64,000 bases of DNA from Alisma plantago-aquatica (GCA_963693085.1 OY856413.1:540816879-540880878); one strand, 5' to 3'; counted from the stretch's first letter, positions 13,511 through 25,279 are shown. Program-made: numbers and translations. The notes: generated by a model from the sequence alone, not told the origin.

Positions 13511-14014
13511 AGGGGTACTGGGGGATTCTCAAACACATCAATTAGATCTAATAATTGTTGTCTTCTCTAGTTTTGGTAACCAAGAGAACTCAAACAAGTC
13601 CTACCTGATAAAGAGAGGGATAGCAAGAGAGAAAAATTGTGGAAAAGCAAGTTGGTGTTAATACACTAACAAGAAGGGACAACTCCTTGTCTTTTATTCT
13701 AGAGTGACAGGGGTTCTTGGTGGTCTATGTGGATTACTATATAGGCAAGGAGGCTTTTCCTGCGGCTTAGGAGGACAAAGTCAACTGATGTCTGTGGTGA
13801 TCAAATAGGAGCTACTGTTGAGGCTGCCGGGGTGTGACTTGAAGAAAGGCGCATACACTTGTGAAGGTATATTCGTTGGACTTGCTCCAAGACCAGGTAT
13901 GACCTTGCAGACCATCCTTCCCATTACATTGTTATTGATGATATCCTCTGTTGTAGGGGAATGTGGCAGATTTTTTTTATTTCTGCTACCTATCTGTTGC
14001 CATATTTCCCAATA

Positions 14015-15397
14015 GAACAACTGATTAAGTTTCAAGATGTTAAGCATTGACAATATATCAAGCTGGGTTTCAAGGAAAAAATAATCAAATCAACTAGGAA
14101 AGTAGGCTAGAGAAGTGAACATATTGTTAGTTAAAGCAAGCAGACAAACAATTTGGAAATAACCCACACAACCATGCATGTTGTCTAAGTTTATTTGTAA
14201 AATAGTATACAAACCTAATGGTAGAAAGCAATTGAAATACTAGGTTACAAAGAATATTTCAAAAAAAAGATAAAGTAAGACACTTGAATAGAAGTGGTAT
14301 GTTCATCCTTATATATGGTTACAACAAAAATTTCTTTAACAAGATGCTCATAAGGTATAAGTCACTAATTTTGTTTAAAAATCATTAAAAATTAGAGTAT
14401 ATGTGATTAAGCCAAAAAAATAATCATACCTTATGAGTATCAGGTAGGACTTGTTTGAGTTAAAAACAATATACTCTAATTTTTAATCATTAAAAAGTAC
14501 TAGAATTAAGCCAAAAAAATAATCATGTAGGTTGTATGAAAGATATACGTGTAGACTAAAAAACAAACCTAGTCACAAGAAGTTGAATATGCACAATATA
14601 TCACAGTTGTTCCTTGAACAAAAAATCCATAGCAACTAGGAAAGTTGGCTCAACAAGAAAATAGATAATTAGCTAAAGAAAATAGAAAAACTATCTGAAC
14701 AAAAAGCACACAAACATGTCATCTCTCTTTATCTATAGAGTAGTAGATAAATTTAAATTATAGAGCATAATCATTCTACAATGAGATATAATTTATCTTA
14801 AATGATTCTCTTATGTTGCAAACTTTATTGATAATATGGCCCTTATTAATTGTCTGAAGCAAAGAGATCCACCCCTCCATGTATGAACATGATTTTCGGA
14901 CCTACCGCCTAATCTAGAATCAACTAAGTCAGATATTAAGTACACGGACATTGATGATAATGAAACTAAGGAAAATAGTAATTATTCTAAATAATGTATT
15001 GATTATAATGAAACTAAGGAAAATAGTAATTATTCTAAATGATTTAAAATAGTAAGAAGAATAGAAAAATAAAAACAACTAACACTAATAGTAAATATAA
15101 TAAGTATATAAAAAATTTATTTCATGTTATGCATGAGGAAATCCATGTCATACTTCTCCCAAATACAGGCATAGAAAGACACAAGGTTCCAAGATTCTAT
15201 TTCGCAATAATGAATATTTTAACGAAGAACATAGAGTCCCCCTTCATCGTCCTAATCCACGTTATGTCTTTTCATCATAACAATTGGATCATTTACTTTG
15301 GCATCACAACAATTTACTAGCAACCAATTTGACTTCTTGACCTACACAATAGTAGGAAAAGATTAAAATTGGTTTGTCATCGGCAACACTAGTTCTT
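14015..15397. other. Anonymous AT-rich flank of element X
   Basis: No gene, primer site or transposon end recognised. It contains a diverged direct duplication: 14028-14188 and 14577-14718 share AACTAGGAAAGT(A/T)GGCT, TTAG(T/C)TAAAG and other blocks in order. Short repeated AATTAAGCCAAAAAAATAATCAT-type blocks occur near 14410 and 14505. It may be the older sequence into which element X inserted. Confidence 0.5.
14957..15046. repeat. 48 bp tandem repeat, two copies
   Basis: ATAATGAAACTAAGG...TTCTAAAT occurs at 14957 and again at 15005 with nearly no change. Confidence 0.85.
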
Positions 15398-16706
15398 CTT
15401 TGACATCCTATAAGGGAAACATAATGATATGATGGCATTTAAAAATATTCATTTTATCAATGATGTGATATATTTGTCACACATAAGGGTCAATATTGTT
15501 GACTCAAGGTCTAAATTGACTAAACTCTTGATTTAATGATGATTAACCATTCCACTCATTTGTGTCTAATGCTTCTACATTAGTGATTTCAGAATGGATA
15601 GACACACTACAAATGCCTAAACTTGTACATACTAACTTGGATAAATAAGTCGTATATGCATAAAGATCAAGGTTGAATAATAGATAGTTTCTTCCATAGA
15701 TCTTTGATGTAAATCACTTATAATAATTATATGACTTGTTATTAGGCTTAGAAAAATTAAAGAGCTCTTGATTCAAATGTTTAAGTTTTTTTTTGCAAAT
15801 TTGTAAAAAGTGGTTACGGGTTGGCCCATTGGCTGAGTTTGTCCTGATAATAACTCACTCGAAAATCTATTTGGCTTTTGGAAAATGCCCAGGGTCGGCC
15901 AAGTTTTTCTTGGTTGCAACTCAACTGATACCTCCACACCTTCACTTTGACTTGTCATACTTACCATCGGTCAAGTTTCCTAACAGATATTTCAGCTAAA
16001 AATATTGTACAGAAAAGTGCATTAACGTTTTTCTAGTTATTAGAGTGTTGCAATACTCTTTGATATCCTATAAGGGCAACATAATGATATGATGGCATTT
16101 ACAAATATTCATTTGATCAGTGATATGATATATCTGTCGCACATAAGGGTCAATATTGTTGACTCAATTTCTAAATGGACTATACTCTTGTTTTAATGGT
16201 GATTAACCATTCCACTCATTTATGTCTAATGCTTGATTTCAGAATGGATAGACAGACTACAAATACCTAAACTTGTGCATCCTAACTTGGATAAATAAAT
16301 CATACATGCATAAAGATCAAGATTGAAGAATAGATACTTTTTGCCATAAATCTCTGATGTAAATCACTTATAATAATTATATGAATTTTTATTAAGGTTA
16401 GAAAACTTAAAGAGCACTTGATTCAAATGTTTGAGAATTTTTTGCACATTTGTTAAAAGAGGTTATGGGTTGGACAATTGGCTAAGTTTGTCCCGGTAAC
16501 AACTCACCCGACAACCTATTTGTCTTTTGGCAAATGCCCAGGGTCGACCAAGTTTTTCTTGGTTGCAACTCGACTGACACCTCCACACCTTCACTTTGAC
16601 GTGTCATACTTGCCATCGGTGAAGTTTCGCAATAGATATTTCAGCCAAAAAAAATGTACAAAAAAGTGCAGAAAAGTGTTTCTAGTCATTGAAGTGTTGT
16701 AATACT
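15398..16706. repeat. 660 bp tandem direct duplication
   Basis: Copy 1 is about 15398-16057 and copy 2 about 16058-16706, adjacent. Both start CTTTGA(C/T)ATCCTATAAGGG and end AGTGTTG(C/T)AATACT. Differences are scattered substitutions plus a short deletion in copy 2 (missing CTACATTAGTG near 16232). Similar 65-75 codon ORFs in both copies reflect shared sequence; the reading frame gives no recognisable protein. Confidence 0.85.
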
Positions 16707-16718
16707 AAAAAATACATC

Positions 16719-17620
16719 TGTTGGAACACCCAAAACGGCTAGGGTTCAATCCTATATGTTTGTACTGGCTAGTAGGAAATCACAAAAATAAGTAGGACTC
16801 TTTGGGCTTCATCCCATTGTTATCCAAGCACTATGAAGGTCCCTATATTATCATTGAGAGATATTTTCTGAAAAAGAGCCTCCACCCACTTAAGCTTAAT
16901 AACTTCCTACATCCATTAGAATGAGTAGGAGATTTCTAAGAGAGCTAGTCCTGCATGTGTAACCTGTGAGTCTCTCACTTTATCCACCTCTCAGTCTCTA
17001 TTTCTACCATGAAGATGAAGATTATCTCTCTTTTATAAGAGAGGATAAGAAGAAGGGAAGGTATCCCTCGGTGAAAGCTTCTCCTTGTTGAAGGTGAAGT
17101 CGAAGGAAGAAGATCCAAGTCAAGAGTAAAATCCTTGAAGGTAGAAGACTCATTGCAAGAGTAGATAAGTCCTTGGAAAAGGCGGAAGACCCTTTGTAAG
17201 AGTATGTAAGTCCTTTGTAAGGTAGAATATTTTTGGTCATGGATAGGTAAGCCCTTTGTAAGGTTATTGGCTCCCTTGTCCTCAAAGGGAATGCTAGGAA
17301 CCCTTGACCTATAAAAGGGAGGGCTTATGTTGTAACTCTTATAATGGAATATAAGGAGTGAGACTGGTTCAAAATCCTATAGGATGACCGCTCTAGGTAG
17401 TGGATGTACATATCCAAGTTTGAAGGTTGGAACCATTATAAATAACTTGTCCTATCTTGTGTTTGTTCAATCTCTCTATCTTGTTATGTATGTTTTGTTG
17501 CACTCAAAGTTCATACTTGAAATATTATCTTAGAAATATCTTAAAGGTCTAATGATTTTTTTTAAGTGGTCTTAGCTTTATCCACCACCCCCTCTTATAG
17601 AGCCCATCATTGATCTTACA
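16719..17620 (+). repeat. 5' LTR of element U (902 bp)
   Basis: It starts TGTTGGAACACC, the canonical Copia LTR start, and ends GATCTTACA. A degraded tRNA-iMet primer site TTGGTGTCAAAAAGG (from 17622) follows. The last 160 bp recur inverted at 20195-20344, showing a second copy of the family. Confidence 0.7.
17310..17317 (+). promoter_or_regulatory. TATA box of element U LTR
   Basis: CCTATAAAAGGGAGGG, about 590 bp into the LTR. Confidence 0.55.
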
Positions 17621-17671
17621 ATTGGTGTCAAAAAGGGTCTTCTCCAAGTAATAATTCCACAAGTACGAGAA

Positions 17672-18840
17672 GATGGGAAACTATCAAGAGCGAAGACATT
17701 CCTTCAAAGAGAGTAAGACTAGGGAAGAAAAGAAGATGAAAAAGAAGGACAAGAGAGAAAAAGATCAAAAAATGATCCATCAACACAAATGAAAGAACTA
17801 TTGAAGATCAAGTGGATGTGAAGATGGCAGATTCCATTGTGCCCACGTGGCAAGTTCAGTTGAAGGCTTAAACAATGTATACCTAATTTCTTTATCAAAA
17901 AATATCTTTGATTGAAATCATTCATGCCACATGTGCCTCTCTGAAGTCCGCTAAGAGTAAAAGAAAAATCTTGCTAAAATTATTGATTCCTTGTATTAAG
18001 AAAAAGATGATATTGAAAATCTTAAGAGCCTTAATTTATAGCTTGATTGAAACTCAATGGTGTTGAGATATAAAACAATACTTATCTTATTTAAGTAAAT
18101 ACTCTTAATGCTTAAAATGCTAGCTTGTTTGATAAGATTAAGTTTACATAATCTCAATCTTTTATGCCTAGTTCAAATGTAGAGCATGTTAATTCACATA
18201 AATGATCTAAAGAGGATCTAGATCTCACTTTGCAAGGAATAGAATGTAAAAATGAAGTTTATCTTTCTAAGATAACTTGTCTAGAAAATGAACTTGCTTC
18301 CTTGTGTAGTAGTGAAAATGCTCTTTATCCTCATACTAGTATTTCTAATAGAGAGAGAATTTGATACTCTAATTCTAAAAAGGATTCTTTAATGACTAAA
18401 GATCTTTTCTTAGAGGATGATCTTATGAGTGCTAGAGAATAGATTGTTAAAATTTCCTCTACAATTACTTCTCTTATGCATGATAATCATATTTTGAGAT
18501 CCTCTTTGCAAAAATTTATATGTGGTGAAAAGAATCCTAAAGATATCCTCACCATACTACTAAATAAATTGGTAGACATGGTATAGGGTATGACGGTAGA
18601 CAAAGGAACAAAAAAGATAAAGGACCTCCACTCTTTCATGGAGAATCCTTTAGTTCCAAGGATAAGGTCACTTGCAACTATTGCAATGAAATTCATAATT
18701 ATTCAATATATTGTCCTTTTAGGAAAGCACCCCCAACCAATAGGACTTGGGTTGTTAATCTATCCCCTCCGGACCCAAAAATATGATTGGGGACCATTTC
18801 ATCTTTCTTCTTGTAGGTTACATGAAAATGGATTGACATG
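17672..18840 (+). pseudogene. gag remnant of element U
   Basis: The gene would encode the nucleocapsid-type Gag that packages the element's RNA in virus-like particles. Visible parts are a lysine/glutamate-rich start (17672-17780), a stretch rich in leucine, glutamate and asparagine that looks like the coiled coil of Sirevirus-type Gag (18200-18480), and a degraded zinc knuckle at 18673-18714. The knuckle reads C-x2-C-x3-H-x5-C, against the standard C-x2-C-x4-H-x4-C. After the knuckle comes TWVVNLSPPDPK, which parallels the LVWVPKPP tail of element V's Gag. Many stops and frame changes show it is dead. The Copia context is clear; the assignment to Gag rests mainly on the knuckle and its order after the primer site. 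Confidence 0.6.
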
Positions 18841-19228
18841 AGCTATTGGTTTACGAATTGGGTTATAAATCTACATAAAAGAAGAAAGGTGATATGTGTA
18901 TGGGTTGACATCAAGTGGAAAAGAAAAAGTAAGAATAGTGGTAGTGGTCTGTCTTTCTCATATCCAAATATAGCTTGTTTTTTCCAAGTTATGCATGCAT
19001 TTTACATATGGTATTTGAGTCAAATTTGGTATATTGTGATTCTTGTCACTTTCTTGCACAAACAAATCTCTAATGCTTTCATAGAGCGTTACAAACTTAC
19101 TTATACATGTTTGTATATGGTTTATATTTTTATCATGCCTCTAGATATGTTTTTCAAAAAAATAATCATTAAAAAGTACTACATGCACACTAAAAGGGGC
19201 ATTTAAATCACATAGTGGGTGCATGACT
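18841..19228. other. Unassigned stretch between gag remnant and inverted repeat
   Basis: A 122-codon ORF (18838-19206) crosses it but has no recognisable motif. It is taken as decayed element U sequence where protease would lie. It ends at a 14 bp direct repeat (19218-19231). Confidence 0.35.
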
Positions 19229-19976
19229 TAGTTGAGGAGGCCCATGGGTTTATACTTTTGGGGTGAGGTCACTGATATGGCTCTTTCTCGTGGGTGGTTC
19301 CCATGTCATAACACAAAAATTTGGCTAAACACACCCAAACTTCAAGATATTTCATATTAGGATGTTATTATCACAAGATTTCTTTTAGATTCTTATTCAT
19401 TTCTATACTCTATTTGAATTATATAGGATGATAAAATTTCATACCATGATAAGTTATTTGATGGGTCTAATTTCAATAAAATAGAATTCATTAAATCTTT
19501 TTGAATTCTATATATAAGTTTATTTTATTGAACTAGATATGGAGGGGTAGATTCGAGTAAAATAATATGAGTTGCACAAAAATTATTAAAAGAACAACAA
19601 CCATGTTAATCACCCTATCAAAATGAAGAAGTTTTACTTTCTATTAAGTTTCTCTTCTATTTCTATTGTTTATTTAAAAAATGACACATGCTTTATCTTT
19701 TGAATTTTAAAAGTATAACTTTCTATAGCATGAAATGTTTTTGAAAAGTATATTGTGTATCATTTTATCGCCCATAGATAAGTTATACTTCAATAATATA
19801 CGATCCATATACGATAAATATAGAATTTCAAATCCCCATGTATTATTTGAGAATATAGTTTCTTAGTTGATTTAGTTTCAGTACATACTTGAGACTTACT
19901 ATTTATATCAACAACACTATGAATATATTTTAGCAATCTAAGGGATTCCATATGTTTCAAATATCTATAATTTGTA
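19229..19976 (-). repeat. Left arm of 750 bp inverted repeat (inverted integrase copy)
   Basis: It is the reverse complement of 20718-21464 with only occasional mismatches. Read on the minus strand it carries the same Copia pre-integrase and integrase remnants as the right arm. On its inner side it joins a minus-strand end of a U-type LTR (20195-20344), so the arm may belong to an opposite-strand copy of the element. Confidence 0.9.
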
Positions 19977-20194
19977 TGTCCACTTCTATTGAGCCACATT
20001 TTGAAGGATTCAACAATATAAGGAGACATACAAATATAACCAATAGAACTATTTCATACATCCATGATTGACATACTATTTGAACTATAAACCTCCCTAA
20101 ATATTCTTGAGACTTCAAATTATGGCTTTATTGGTAATAAAGACACTTTGATTCCATACTTTATAAGTTGTGACATGGAGATCATATTTATTGG
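19977..20194 (-). other. Minus-strand Copia leader or internal fragment between LTR end and left arm
   Basis: It lies between the U-type LTR end and the inverted pre-integrase segment. No primer site survives at the expected place, and I see no other structure. Confidence 0.35.
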
Positions 20195-20344
20195 ATCAAT
20201 GATAGGCTCTAGAGGTGGTGAATAGAGCTAAGACCACTTAAAAAATTCATTAGACCTTCAAGATATTTCCAATATAATATTACAAGTATGAACATTGAGT
20301 GGAACAAAACATACATAGATAGGGAGAGAGAGATTGACACAAGC
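20195..20344 (-). repeat. End of a U-type LTR on the minus strand
   Basis: The reverse complement matches the last 160 bp of the 16719-17620 LTR: TATGTATGTTTTGTT(C/G)CACTCAA, then GGTCTAATGA...AAGTGGTCTTAGCT, then AGAGCC(T/C)ATCATTGATC. The LTR start is missing because the CACTA-like end abuts it at 20345. Confidence 0.8.
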
Positions 20345-20717
20345 CACTACTACTGAAAATGGCTTATAACGTCACATTTATGGGTGTTGGTTGTATACAA
20401 GAAACTGACGCCTAAACCCTACAACGTCAGTTGATTACAAAAACTAACATCTACCTGTGAAGAGCGGCCAGACACGGGTATCTCTTTTTATTTAGCGTCG
20501 ATTCCTTCATAAGTAACTGACACCTAAAATCGACTGCCAAATCCATTGACACCTAAAATCTGTGAACAAAACAACCGACGACTAAAGGTTTTTTGCGAGA
20601 CAGAAATTGGGACCATTTTTATCGTCGGTTTTCTTGCAAAAACTGACACCGATGTGTTTCGTGTTCCGTCCCCGTGAAAATATCCTCACCTGTATGGTAC
20701 ACCGATGTTAGTTTTCT
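20345..20717. mobile_element. CACTA-like DNA transposon end (one terminus only)
   Basis: CACTACTACTGAAAATGGC at 20345 resembles the terminal inverted repeat of plant CACTA (En/Spm) elements. It is followed by subterminal copies of an AACGTCA / AACTGACGCC / ACCGACGAC family in both orientations, as CACTA ends have. The matching TAGTG end is not seen before the right arm of the inverted repeat at 20718, so this is a fragment. No transposase is present. Confidence 0.5.
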
Positions 20718-21464
20718 TACAAATTATAGATATTTGAAACATATGGAATCCCTTAGATTGCTAAAATATATTCATAGTGTTGTTGATATAAATAGTAAGT
20801 CTCAAGTATGTACTGAAACTAAATCAACTAAGAAACTATATTCTCAAATAATACATGGGGATTTGAAATTCTATATTTATCGTATATGGATCGTATATTA
20901 TTGAAGTATAACTTATCTATGGGTGATAAAATGATACACAATATACTTTTCAAAAACATTTCATGCTATAGAAAGTTATACTTTTAAAATTCAAAAGATA
21001 AAGCATGTGTCATTTTTTAAATAAACAATAGAAATAGAAGAGAAACTTAATAGAAAGTAAAACTTCTTCATTTTGATAGGGTGATTAACATGGTTGTTGT
21101 TCTTTTAATAATTTTTGTGAAACTCATATTATTTTACTCGAATCTACCCCTCCATATCTAGTTCAATAAAATAAACTTATATATAGAATTCAAAAAGATT
21201 TAATGAATTCTATTTTAATGAAATTAGACCCATCAAATAACTTATCATGGTATGAAATTTATCATCCTATATAATTCAAATAGAGTATAGAAATGAATAA
21301 GAATCTAAAAGAAATCTTGTGATAATAACATCCTAATATGAAATATCTTGAAGTTTGGGTGTGTTTAGCCAAAGTTTTGTGTTATGACATGGGAACCACC
21401 CACGAGAAAGAGCCATATAAGTGACCTCACCCCAAAAGTATAAACCCATGGGCCTCCTCAACTA
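20718..21464 (+). pseudogene. Copia integrase remnant (right arm of inverted repeat)
   Basis: It would have inserted element cDNA into chromosomes. The pre-integrase zinc-binding segment is recognisable at 20724-20860 (NYRYLKHMESLRLLKY, then a VCTETKSTKK block). The first cysteine of the usual C-x-x-C pair is replaced by serine. Downstream pieces in shifting frames match Copia integrase: LLHFDRG near 21070, CETHIILLESTPPY near 21120, DLMNSIL near 21205, and KYLEVWVCLAKVL near 21345. It is in the same orientation as element U, so it is probably U's own integrase. Its inverted copy is the left arm. Many stops; dead. Confidence 0.75.
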
Positions 21465-21530
21465 CATGAACACTTTGAAATATCCTCAACTGTATGGTGG
21501 TATAATTCATTTTTATGGTGCATGACTTAG

Positions 21531-22109
21531 GTTTCAAACCTGGGTCCCTACATTGGGGACATGTTCCTTTACCCCTCGAGTTTTTATCTTGCTTGAGTTT
21601 AGCCATAGTTTCAATAACTAAAACTAAAAATTGAAAATTAGGAAATAAAACCTTTGATGGTATCTTTATAAGATATCCTCGATTCAGTGCTTCATGTAGA
21701 TTTATGGTTACTACTAGTAAAAATAATATTGTAGAACAACATATTATTTTAAAATATACAAATGTAAATTTTTGAACATATATCACTTATCAAAATGTTA
21801 TTTGATCCTTCCATTTAACGTTTAGAGGATGTATCAAATGCATCTAATACTAATAATGATGTAGAACTTAGAATATCTACCAAGGGAGGAAATAAAGGAG
21901 TCATGGTGATGATTTATATTTTTGTCTCGTGAATGATGGTCTCAGTCTTATAGTGATGTTATTAGTTTGTATAATTCCTCCTTGTAGAAGGAATCAATCA
22001 ATAGTGATACAAAATCATTATTATACGAACACACATGAGACTTATTGGATCTTCAACAACATGTTAACTCCATACGATGTAAATGAATATTCAAAAGGCA
22101 ACTACAAAC
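21531..22109. other. Decayed element U pol between integrase and reverse transcriptase
   Basis: No motif strong enough to name. It starts after the second copy of the 14 bp direct repeat (21517-21530). A 119-codon minus-strand ORF at 21427-21786 runs antisense to U and has no family resemblance. Confidence 0.4.
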
Positions 22110-22917
22110 TTTTGGGGTTGTTACAAAGCTTGATTTGTTACTAAGGGATATAACTAAGAAAAGCGTACTGAATTTCACTACATATGCTCAGAATTCTAGA
22201 TTCAAGTTCTTTGACATCGATTATAAAATTACTTATCAAGGGTTGTTTGATCTGAATTATTAAATAGAAATTTATAGGAACAAATTTATATGGATCGACT
22301 ACAAGTTTAGGTTGTACTCTAAAAATTGTGTATGAAGATTTATCAAATATCTCCATTACTTCAAACAAGCCCCATAATGATACCATAAGAAACTTCATAA
22401 AGTTCTTGCATTGTATGATTTCATATAAATATAGAAAACTAATGTATATTTCAAAGTCAAAAACTATGTTTATATTATGATATATATTTATGTAGATGAC
22501 ATGCTTACTTTTGTGCTAATATTGATATCATCGATAGTACTAATAGTTTCTTGGCTTCTAATTTTGACAACAAGGATATTGGAGTTGTAGTTGTAATTTT
22601 TAGAGTTAATCTTTTTAAATATTGATTATATCATGCTTTTGTACCACACTACATTGAAAAAATTCTCAAAATAATTATTGTGTTTGGACAAAGTAGTCCT
22701 CATTTAGTTCTTATGTTTGACTTAGGAAAAGTTGTTCAATTGGTCAAATATGTGCATGTAATGGAAGAATAATGTACTAAATAAATTGCACCCATCCAAA
22801 TTTGTAAAATTTGATTAGTATATTAAGTAGATATAACAAAATCCAAATAAGGATCATGGAAAGCTTTATTTAGGGGTTTAAGATACCTAAAAGGTATGAC
22901 TGATCATTGTAACATCC
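22110..22917 (+). pseudogene. Copia reverse transcriptase remnant of element U
   Basis: RNA-dependent DNA polymerase part of the Copia polyprotein. Ordered fragments are TKGYN at about 22137, YFKQAP near 22358, KLHKVLALYDF, VYFKVKN, the catalytic IYVDDML at 22487-22507 (both aspartates kept), HYIEKIL-like sequence near 22650, and WKALFRGLRYLKGMTDH at the end. Frameshifts and stops throughout. The gene is cut at 22917 by Cassandra and continues at 29578 as RNase H. Confidence 0.8.
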
Positions 22918-22961
22918 CAAATTTTGAGGCCTCAGATAAAATGATCCTTAAAGGAATGATT

Positions 22962-23065
22962 GGAGTATGCATATCACCAAGGTGCACCTCCTTTTTAGGG
23001 TGTCCATCATTAGGAACTCAATGGTTAAGTGTGATCATCCTAGAGTAATTCTAGGATGGCTAACA
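22962..23065 (+). ncRNA. 5S rRNA-derived segment in Cassandra LTR 1 (not a functional 5S gene)
   Basis: Ordered matches to plant 5S rRNA: CCATCA..GAACTC, GGTTAAG(C/T)GTG, and GTA-TTCTAGGATGG. These cover the internal polymerase III control boxes. Diverged by roughly a fifth and embedded in an LTR, so it is not an rRNA gene. Confidence 0.75.
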
Positions 23066-23411
23066 TGTGCCCGAATGAGGATGAAATTCATAGTCGAGGC
23101 CATTAGTAGTTTGTGGGGCCATTCGTCATTTTTAAAACTTCAGGCAGTAGACCCAAGTGTTAAAAATGGTATCAAACTGATTTCCCCAGTAGTAGGTAGG
23201 TCCTAGGTGGATATGTATCTTACATTCTTAAGCTACATGATCCAGGCATGTTGGAAAGGGCTATCCTAGTTGATAGAGCAATTTTTATGTTGCTAGACAT
23301 GATCAGGAGTTGGGTGCATGTGGGTCATTATGGTATGAACTAAAATGGGGAAAGATTAAATAGGCCATATAGTTTATATTGAAGAGGTCCACTAGAGTCT
23401 AAATGGGAGAT

Positions 23412-23568
23412 TGTAACATTTCTATATTTGAGGACTTTAATAAAATGATCTTAAAAGAAATGATTTCACTACCCATATCACCAAGGTAGACCTCCTTTAA
23501 AGAGAGGCATTCACAAAGAACTCTATGGTTAAACGTGCTTAGCCCAGAGAAGTATTAGGATGTGTTAC
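23412..23568 (+). repeat. Cassandra LTR 2, left piece
   Basis: Starts TGTAACATTTC. The 5S-like block at 23510-23565 (GAACTCTATGGTTAAACGTGCTTAGCCC...) is closer to 5S rRNA than that of LTR 1. It is interrupted at 23569 inside the 5S box corresponding to GGATGGGTGAC. Confidence 0.8.
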
Positions 23569-25279
23569 TGTAACAACCTAAAATTTCATAGATAATTAGA
23601 ACCTTTAATGTAGTTATTTTCTAATAAAAGTTAACATAGGGACCTAATGTAAATATATCAATATAGAACTTTTAAGTAATAATATAACAAGTATAAAAGA
23701 ACCACAAACATATTTTTTCAATAATACATTAATATGTTTCTCATTATCTCAAAAGATAATGTGAACTAGTTTCACCTTCTTTTCTTTCTCTAGCTCCTTG
23801 GAGTACTAGAAGCGATAAAGTTAAAGATAAATTCCTGAAATTTCTAATATGTCAAATTAATCACATATAAGAAATAGTGAATATGCTTTCCTTTTCATTT
23901 TTGATACTTTTCACATAAAGAATAAATAATATTATTCTCTCTCTTTGCTCTCCCTATATAACTTCTCCAAGGGACATAAATAATAAACAAGACAAGCCCC
24001 CAGAAGATAAAAACTCTCAATATTGAATTCAACACAAGAAAAAAACAAAAGGAAAGATGGTTCACCTTATCTTATCTTTTATTTAAATCAAGATAGTGAT
24101 TAATATGAAAATCATGGATGAAAGATATTAAAAACCGATTTGTTAGTGTCTAGGAAGGTTCTAGACCCCCTAAATAATTTATAGACCAAGTTTGTAGTTG
24201 TTTTGACTTCTTTTGACCCTCTAAACTAACTAGGAAAGGTTTTATATAGTTACTATTCATATTTATCGATGATATAGACGATTGAATTATCAAACCTAAA
24301 TATCTGAATAATTTCCTCTCATGTGTTCATTTTCCTTTTTTTCTTTTCTCAGTTTAATTGGAAGGCTATTTTTCTCTCTCATACACTTGCAAAAGGATAC
24401 ATAGTTGTTGAGGCTTTCTCCCCCACTCGTCCCAGTTTTAGCAGAATTGTATAATCCCTGAGGCATTCCTCCTCTTCATCCTCTCTCTCTCCATAGAGCC
24501 TCTTCTCAAGAAAACCTCTCCAACACCATTAACACCCATTCCCAAAGATGTCCATCCAAACATCAGGGGTTGTCATTCCATAGAATTCCTAAACTCCCTG
24601 AGCCTCCTTCACACTCCCCTATATCCACTTTCTTGAAGTCCCTTTCCCCTTATTCCCTAAAACATTCAAAGAGAACCCCTAGAAACCTTCCATGGACATC
24701 CAAGAACCAAACCCCAGTATCCATTTACCCTCTAGCATCCTTACTCTAGCCTCCCCAATTGTTCCTGTAACCCCTCTCAAGGTTGACTCTAGAGGACCAT
24801 CTCCAACCATCAACACCCTCAGTGGTTTCATGGAAGAGTCAATGATAACCCCTGTAAGCTTTACCCAAAAAGGATTCGCCAATTATGAAGGTATAATGTC
24901 TTCCCCTTTTTTCCTCCTTTAACTACTATTTCTATTTCTTATCTTAAATTTGTGCTCCTTTGGTATGTTTTCTTCACTGTTATCTTCATCGGGATTCCTG
25001 TGTTTGTTTCCATCACAATTTTTCATTAGTTTTACCTACTACTCCTTATCCTTCTTTTATCCCTTGGCCACTCGTGATGGGAAGAGCTCCACGATGAATC
25101 CAGCCACGTCTCATCCCGTAGTTGGGCTTTCCATCCTAAAAAGGTAACGAGGAAGATGTCAAAAACCTTAGTTTCACAATTTAAATCTCTTGAATCTTGA
25201 ATCATTCTATTGAAGAACAAATGTAGTTGTGGTTTTCCTACTTTCGCATAACATCCGTCTTGATCACACATGCCCGCAT

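Larger units (their letters stand above)
7151..14014 (+). mobile_element. Ty1/Copia element X: 3' end of internal region plus 3' LTR, interrupted
   Basis: The LTR is the same family as that of Copia element Y (30661-44104): both run from the sequence before AGAGAGCCAA to TTTCCC(A/T)ATAG. No primer site follows at 14015, while a purine-rich tract and a pol-like tail precede it, so this is a 3' LTR. S1 (7837-12269) interrupts it. The rest of X lies left of the window, beyond the LARD-like insertion. Subtracting S1 and one target duplication leaves an LTR of about 2.03 kb. Confidence 0.75.
7550..14014 (+). repeat. 3' LTR of element X, split by S1
   Basis: The left piece is 7550-7836 and the right piece 12270-14014. 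The expected TGTTGGTATG start is decayed to TTTTAATATG here. Both pieces align in order with element Y's LTR (30661-32632 and 43865-44104). The right piece carries a field of GGTTC/GAACC palindromes (13090-13430) upstream of a TATA box. Confidence 0.75.

Noticed and set aside
15129..15320. Possible organelle-derived insert
   Set aside because: The GC content and codon-like look were suggestive, but I could not match it to any organellar gene.
18838..19206. 122-codon ORF with hydrophobic stretches
   Set aside because: It sits in decayed Copia DNA between gag remnant and integrase; no motif, no conservation evidence.
22962..23568. Possible 5S rRNA genes
   Set aside because: Both copies lie in LTRs of a TRIM element at corresponding positions and are diverged or interrupted; they are Cassandra sequences.
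24692..24922. 76-codon ORF in a GC-richer region, possible host gene exon
   Set aside because: It lies in the solo-LTR-like S2, ORFs are open on both strands, and no protein family is recognisable.
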